Positions 6,789 through 10,616 of a stretch of 10,616 nt of DNA are shown piece after piece. Under the pieces are notes generated by a model. It had not been told where the DNA came from. It did no database searches and saw only the letters and a list, made by a program, of their open reading frames with translations. Origin of the DNA: Sulfurovum sp. (GTDB taxonomy: Bacteria > Campylobacterota > Campylobacteria > Campylobacterales > Sulfurovaceae); contig JALVGO010000163.1 of assembly GCA_027029065.1 (NCBI GenBank), positions 1-10,616 on the forward strand. Reading direction: 5' to 3'. How positions within the stretch are numbered: the stretch's first letter is position 1; every line of letters begins with the position of its first letter. A program made the position numbers and the translations under genes.

Positions 6789-6797
6789 TGTTATAAT
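6789..6797 (+). promoter_or_regulatory. Extended -10 promoter of ftsK
   Basis: TGTTATAAT is a perfect extended -10 located 41 bases before the GTG start. It overlaps the TATCTGTTA motif (6785-6793). A consensus TTGACA at 6757-6762 is 29 bases away, too far to be its -35. Confidence 0.6.
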
Positions 6798-6838
6798 ATC
6801 TTCATTAATTAATATCAATTATTATTTCAGGATTACGA

Positions 6839-9130
6839 GTGAAGACCACACTGATCATAACAGCCATACTGTTCATCTATGGCGCATTTTCTACATTTTT
6901 CAGAGATACCGCACTGGCGGGCAATATCGGGAAACTGGTAGGTGATACCAATATCTATCTTTTCGGATATTTTGCCTATATTAACATTCTGCTGCTCTTT
7001 ATTCCGCTTTACAAGCTCTACAGTGATGCATCTGTAAGAAGGGATATCGATTTCTATCTGGGATGGATTCTGCTTTTTATCGGGGCAGCACTTTTTGAAG
7101 CACTGCTTGTCGATCCGGCAGATGCCGGGTTTATAGGAACGCAGGTTGTTTCGTTCCTGCAACCCTATATCGGTAAAGCGGGGCTGTGGCTCTTTTGGCT
7201 GATGATCATCTCCCTCTCGGCTCTCTTTATTGTCGATGAGACATTTGAATGGCGTGCACTGCTGCCAAAAAGAGAGAGAGCCTCCAGACCTAAAAAACGT
7301 GTAAAAGAGGGCGGAACTGCATTTTTTGCCACTATCACATCGGCTTTGAAAAAAGGAGTCAAACTTCTTTTGACAAATCCGTTCGCTTCGCCCCGGCTTG
7401 AGGATGAGATGATGCCTCCGGCGGTAGAGGAAGAGCGTGTGAAAGAAGCACCAAAACCAAGAAGAAGTGTCAAACGCAGTGTAAAAAAAACGCTCAAAGC
7501 TTCTACGCCTGCGAATCCGGTTACTCCAAAACAAGAAGAGAGTGTGCCTGAGTTTGATGCCACAGATGCGCAAGCGGATGACGGTATGCCTCCTTTTGAT
7601 GTGGATATACAGGAAGAGCATACCGATACGCCTGTTGTGACATCCAAAAGCGGTGTGCAGATCGTCAAAGAGCTGGAAGAGAATTCAAGGCTTATGGAAA
7701 CGCTCGAGAAGGGCAAGACAGAGAAACCCAAAAATTTCAAGTTGCCGAAACTGGACTTCCTGCAAAAAGCCCCCAGACAGAAAAAGCGGATCAATGAAGC
7801 GGAGATCGACCGAAAATCGGGCAACCTTATTGAAAAACTCAAACTCTTCAATATCAACGGAGATGTGGTACGAACCTACAGCGGCCCGCTGGTAACGACC
7901 TTTGAGTTCAAACCGGCACCCAATGTCAAAGTCTCCAAAATTCTTGGGCTTCAGGATGACCTTGCTATGGCACTCAGTGCAGAGACCATCCGTATTCAGG
8001 CACCCATTCCCGGACGCGATGTTGTCGGCATTGAGATTCCCAATGAACAGAGTGACATTATCTACCTGCGTGAGATTCTTGAAAGCGACCTGTTCCAGAA
8101 CTCCAAGTCTCCACTGACCATTGCACTGGGGAAAGATATTGTAGGCAAGCCGTTTATTACAGACATTAAGAAGCTACCGCATCTGCTTATTGCCGGTACG
8201 ACAGGGTCAGGTAAATCGGTTGGAATCAATGCGATGATCCTCTCATTGCTTTACAAGAATGACCCTGATCACCTAAAACTGATGATGATCGACCCTAAAA
8301 TGCTGGAGTTTTCCATCTATGATGATATTCCTCATCTGATCACACCGGTCATTACCGAACCCAAAAAAGCAATTGCTGCACTGGCAAATATGGTCGCGGA
8401 GATGGAGCGCCGCTACCGTTTGATGGCAGACAAACGTACCAAAAATATTGACAACTACAATGAAAAGGTCAAACGTGACGGCTCTGCTGAACCGATGCCG
8501 TTTATTGTTGTCATCATCGATGAGCTTGCCGACTTGATGATGAACGGAGGGAAAGAGGTAGAGACCTCCATTGCCCGTCTGGCACAGAAGTCAAGAGCCT
8601 GCGGGATCCACCTCATTGTAGCGACACAGCGTCCGAGTGTCGATGTCGTTACCGGTATCATTAAGGCAAACCTGCCTTCACGTCTAAGCTACCGTGTCGG
8701 TCAGAAGATCGACTCCAAAGTCATTCTCGACTCTACCGGTGCGGACAGCCTGCTTGGACGCGGTGACGGACTCTTTACTCCTCCTGGAACTACCGGACTG
8801 GTGCGTATTCATGCGCCGTGGGCGACGGAGGAGGAGATCGAGGAGATCGTTGAGTATATCAAAGCGCAGCGTGTGCCGGAGTATGATGAGAGCTACCTTA
8901 TCGAGGGAGGCGGCGTCGCCAACAAAGGAGGAGAGAGCGAGGTGGAACTCGATCCTCTCTATGAAGAGGCGAAAGCGGTCGTGCTTGCTGACAAAAAGAC
9001 CTCTATCTCCTACCTTCAGAGAAAACTGCAGATCGGTTACAACCGTTCGGCAAATATCATTGAGCAGCTTGAGGCAACAGGGGTGCTCTCTGCACCCAAT
9101 GCCAAAGGGAACAGGGAGATCATCGCCTGA
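6839..9130 (+). CDS. ftsK: FtsK/SpoIIIE-family DNA translocase
   Basis: This 763-residue division-site DNA pump clears and aligns chromosome termini at the septum. The N-terminal membrane part has about four hydrophobic segments (roughly 4-20, 42-60, 72-90, 115-132). A charged, low-complexity linker covers about 140-320, much shorter than the E. coli linker. The motor follows: alpha domain about 322-410, then a RecA-like core with Walker A GTTGSGKS (453-460) and Walker B VVIIDELAD (557-565; D561, E562). Next come TQRPSVDVVTGIIKANLPSR (597-616) and the RVGQKIDSKVILD segment. The C-terminal gamma winged-helix (about 705-763) contains SYLQRKLQIGYNRSANIIEQLE, which in the family reads the polar KOPS DNA signal and contacts XerD; related organisms use XerH/difH. 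The start is GTG with AGGA at 6829-6832, 6 bases upstream. No frameshift or missing motif is seen. It appears to be monocistronic. Confidence 0.97.
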   Translation: MKTTLIITAILFIYGAFSTFFRDTALAGNIGKLVGDTNIYLFGYFAYINILLLFIPLYKLYSDASVRRDIDFYLGWILLFIGAALFEALLVDPADAGFIGTQVVSFLQPYIGKAGLWLFWLMIISLSALFIVDETFEWRALLPKRERASRPKKRVKEGGTAFFATITSALKKGVKLLLTNPFASPRLEDEMMPPAVEEERVKEAPKPRRSVKRSVKKTLKASTPANPVTPKQEESVPEFDATDAQADDGMPPFDVDIQEEHTDTPVVTSKSGVQIVKELEENSRLMETLEKGKTEKPKNFKLPKLDFLQKAPRQKKRINEAEIDRKSGNLIEKLKLFNINGDVVRTYSGPLVTTFEFKPAPNVKVSKILGLQDDLAMALSAETIRIQAPIPGRDVVGIEIPNEQSDIIYLREILESDLFQNSKSPLTIALGKDIVGKPFITDIKKLPHLLIAGTTGSGKSVGINAMILSLLYKNDPDHLKLMMIDPKMLEFSIYDDIPHLITPVITEPKKAIAALANMVAEMERRYRLMADKRTKNIDNYNEKVKRDGSAEPMPFIVVIIDELADLMMNGGKEVETSIARLAQKSRACGIHLIVATQRPSVDVVTGIIKANLPSRLSYRVGQKIDSKVILDSTGADSLLGRGDGLFTPPGTTGLVRIHAPWATEEEIEEIVEYIKAQRVPEYDESYLIEGGGVANKGGESEVELDPLYEEAKAVVLADKKTSISYLQRKLQIGYNRSANIIEQLEATGVLSAPNAKGNREIIA

Positions 9131-9194
9131 TCCTCTCTGCTTTGTTTGGTAACACTGTCTGCAAAACGCCCGCTTTTTCTGTAACCATCTGATA

Positions 9195-9214
9195 CAGATA
9201 TTCTATCTGCTTTT
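9195..9214 (+). terminator. Probable terminator of ftsK
   Basis: CAGATA (9195-9200) and TATCTG (9204-9209) form a 6-bp stem with a TTC loop, followed by CTTTTCTTCCTCTT. The stem is short and AT-rich, but its place 64 bases after the ftsK stop and its pyrimidine-rich tail fit a weak intrinsic terminator. Confidence 0.4.
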
Positions 9215-9246
9215 CTTCCTCTTATCATTCAAATAAGATTTAACCC

Positions 9247-9274
9247 TATTTGGGTAGTATTTACCTACCAAATA
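9247..9274 (+). promoter_or_regulatory. Imperfect dyad/hairpin in the acnB upstream region
   Basis: TATTTGGGTAG (9247-9257) pairs with CTACCAAATA (9265-9274), leaving one bulged G and a seven-base loop TATTTAC. It ends 20 bases before the acnB ATG and just before the AGGAG site (9284-9288). It could be an operator for a transcription factor or an mRNA hairpin in the leader; no T-tract follows, so it is not a standard terminator. No convincing -10/-35 pair was identified around it, so the acnB start site is not placed. Confidence 0.5.
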
Positions 9275-9294
9275 ATCATAAACAGGAGACCACT

Positions 9295-10616
9295 ATGGCC
9301 TTAGTAGAAGAATATAAAGCACACACCGAAGAACGTGCAAAACTCGGTGTACCCCCACTGCCTTTGAATGCAAAGCAGGTTGCAGAACTTGTTGAACTGC
9401 TCAAAGCAGATAAAGTGGAAGAAGCGGATTATCTATTGGATCTGCTCAAGAACCATGTACCTGCGGGTGTGGATGATGCTGCCTATGTCAAAGCGGCATT
9501 TTTGAATGATATTGTCCAGGGTAACGCAAAATCCTCAGTGATCACACCGCTTGATGCGGTTAAAATCCTCGGTATGATGCTGGGCGGATACAATGTCGGT
9601 CCACTCATTGAAGCACTAAAGAGTGAAGACAAAGAGATCGCTCAAGCAGCTGCTGATGAGCTGAAAAACACTATCCTTGTCTATGCAGACTTTGAAACGG
9701 TCAAAAAACTGATGGAAGAGGGCAATCCGTATGCCAAAGAGGTGATTGAATCATGGGCAAATGCCGAGTGGTTCCACAACAAAGAGCCTCTGGCAGAAGA
9801 GATCACAGTCACTGTTTACAAAGTACCAGGTGAGACCAACACAGATGACCTCTCTCCTGCATCAGAAGCCTTCACAAGAGCAGACATCCCTCTCCATGCC
9901 AACGCATTCCTTGTTGCAAGAATGGAGAAACCACTCGAGACAATGGCTGAGCTTAAGAAAAAGGGACATCCGCTTGCCTATGTCGGTGATGTTGTCGGTA
10001 CAGGATCTTCAAGAAAATCCGGTATCAACTCTGTACAGTGGCACATGGGTCACGATATCCCGGGTATCCCCAACAAGAGAACAGGCGGTGTAGTCATCGG
10101 TTCTATCATTGCACCGATCTTCTTCAACACAGCAGAAGATTCAGGATGTCTGCCTATCCAAGCACCGGTTGACAAGCTTGAGACCGGTGATGTGATCACC
10201 ATTAAGCCTTATGAGGGTGTGATTGAAAAAGATGGTGAAGTTGTCTCTACCTTCGAACTCTCTCCAAACACGCTTCCTGATGAGATGAGAGCGGGCGGAC
10301 GTATCCCTCTTATCATCGGTAAAGGGCTTACAGCGAAAGCAAGAGAAGCACTCGGTATGGATGCTGGTGATATCTTCATGAAGCCTGCGCAGCCTGAGGA
10401 TGACGGAAAAGGCTACACACTCGCACAAAAAATGGTTGGTAAAGCGTGTGGTATGGAGGGTGTCAAACCGGGTGTCTACTGTGAGCCTGTCTGTACAACG
10501 GTTGGTTCTCAAGATACCACAGGGCCAATGACCAGAGATGAGATCAAAGAGCTTGCGGCACTGAGCTTCGGTGCAGACTTTGTACTTCAGTCATTCTGTC
10601 ACACAGCGGCCTATCC
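9295..10616 (+). CDS. acnB: Aconitate hydratase B, 5' part (cut by window end)
   Basis: The frame is open from ATG at 9295 to the window edge: 440 codons plus two bases, about half of the usual 850-residue AcnB. The enzyme interconverts citrate and isocitrate (and often 2-methyl-cis-aconitate) in the cytoplasm, using a [4Fe-4S] cluster. The N-terminus ([20 protein letters not shown]) and the HEAT-like domain (about 1-160, including [20 protein letters not shown]) are typical. They are followed by the swivel domain (about 165-390, with [15 protein letters not shown] and [20 protein letters not shown]) and the beginning of the catalytic domains ([23 protein letters not shown]). The cluster-binding cysteines lie beyond the edge. 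An AGGAG site is 6 bases upstream of the ATG. AcnB is the aconitase of Campylobacterota, used in oxidative or reductive TCA cycles. It is an expected client of the SUF system encoded at the left. Confidence 0.98.
   Translation, partial: MALVEEYKAHTEERAKLGVPPLPLNAKQVAELVELLKADKVEEADYLLDLLKNHVPAGVDDAAYVKAAFLNDIVQGNAKSSVITPLDAVKILGMMLGGYNVGPLIEALKSEDKEIAQAAADELKNTILVYADFETVKKLMEEGNPYAKEVIESWANAEWFHNKEPLAEEITVTVYKVPGETNTDDLSPASEAFTRADIPLHANAFLVARMEKPLETMAELKKKGHPLAYVGDVVGTGSSRKSGINSVQWHMGHDIPGIPNKRTGGVVIGSIIAPIFFNTAEDSGCLPIQAPVDKLETGDVITIKPYEGVIEKDGEVVSTFELSPNTLPDEMRAGGRIPLIIGKGLTAKAREALGMDAGDIFMKPAQPEDDGKGYTLAQKMVGKACGMEGVKPGVYCEPVCTTVGSQDTTGPMTRDEIKELAALSFGADFVLQSFCHTAAY

Noticed and set aside
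6833..7621. 262-residue minus-strand frame opposite the ftsK 5' half
   Set aside because: It is rich in Arg, Cys and His as expected for antisense translation and overlaps the ftsK membrane domain completely; no promoter or ribosome-binding site was seen.

Overview
The window looks like a chromosomal segment from a Campylobacterota (epsilonproteobacterial) bacterium, most plausibly a free-living, Sulfurovum- or Sulfurimonas-like one. This is inferred from the AcnB-type aconitase, the protein character, moderate GC with AT-rich intergenic stretches, and extended -10 promoters that mostly lack a -35 box. It is not proven from the sequence alone. No phage, transposon, CRISPR or plasmid signature is visible.

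Left part (1-3560, minus strand): a compact sufB-sufC-sufD operon for Fe-S cluster assembly. Both gene junctions are ATGA overlaps, and a good sigma70-type promoter precedes sufB. The operon runs leftward into an array of twelve perfect copies of a heptamer (AGGAATT on the coding strand). This array supplies the sufD stop codon and its last two sense codons. A strong ribosome-binding site at the left edge points to another leftward gene starting just outside the window.

Middle part (3600-6690): a divergent, plus-strand pair consists of a 57-residue tyrosine/glycine-rich lipoprotein and a secreted protein with two peptidoglycan-binding repeats. Next come a minus-strand tRNA-Gly(TCC), a membrane-bound diguanylate cyclase (Cache-HAMP-GGEEF) on the plus strand, and a minus-strand tRNA-Leu(CAA). 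The tRNA-Gly and the cyclase are driven by divergent extended -10 promoters.

Right part (6780-10616, plus strand): a full-length FtsK/SpoIIIE DNA translocase with a GTG start, a likely terminator, then an acnB leader containing an imperfect dyad hairpin. The first 440 codons of acnB run off the right edge.

Most of this is housekeeping: Fe-S assembly feeds enzymes such as the [4Fe-4S] aconitase at the other end, and FtsK and the envelope proteins serve division and the cell wall. I do not see a clear new multi-gene system. The items most worth a second look are the heptamer array fused to the end of sufD, the tiny tyrosine-rich lipoprotein with its peptidoglycan-binding neighbour, the acnB leader dyad, and a 9-mer (TATCTGTTA) repeated in three promoter regions.
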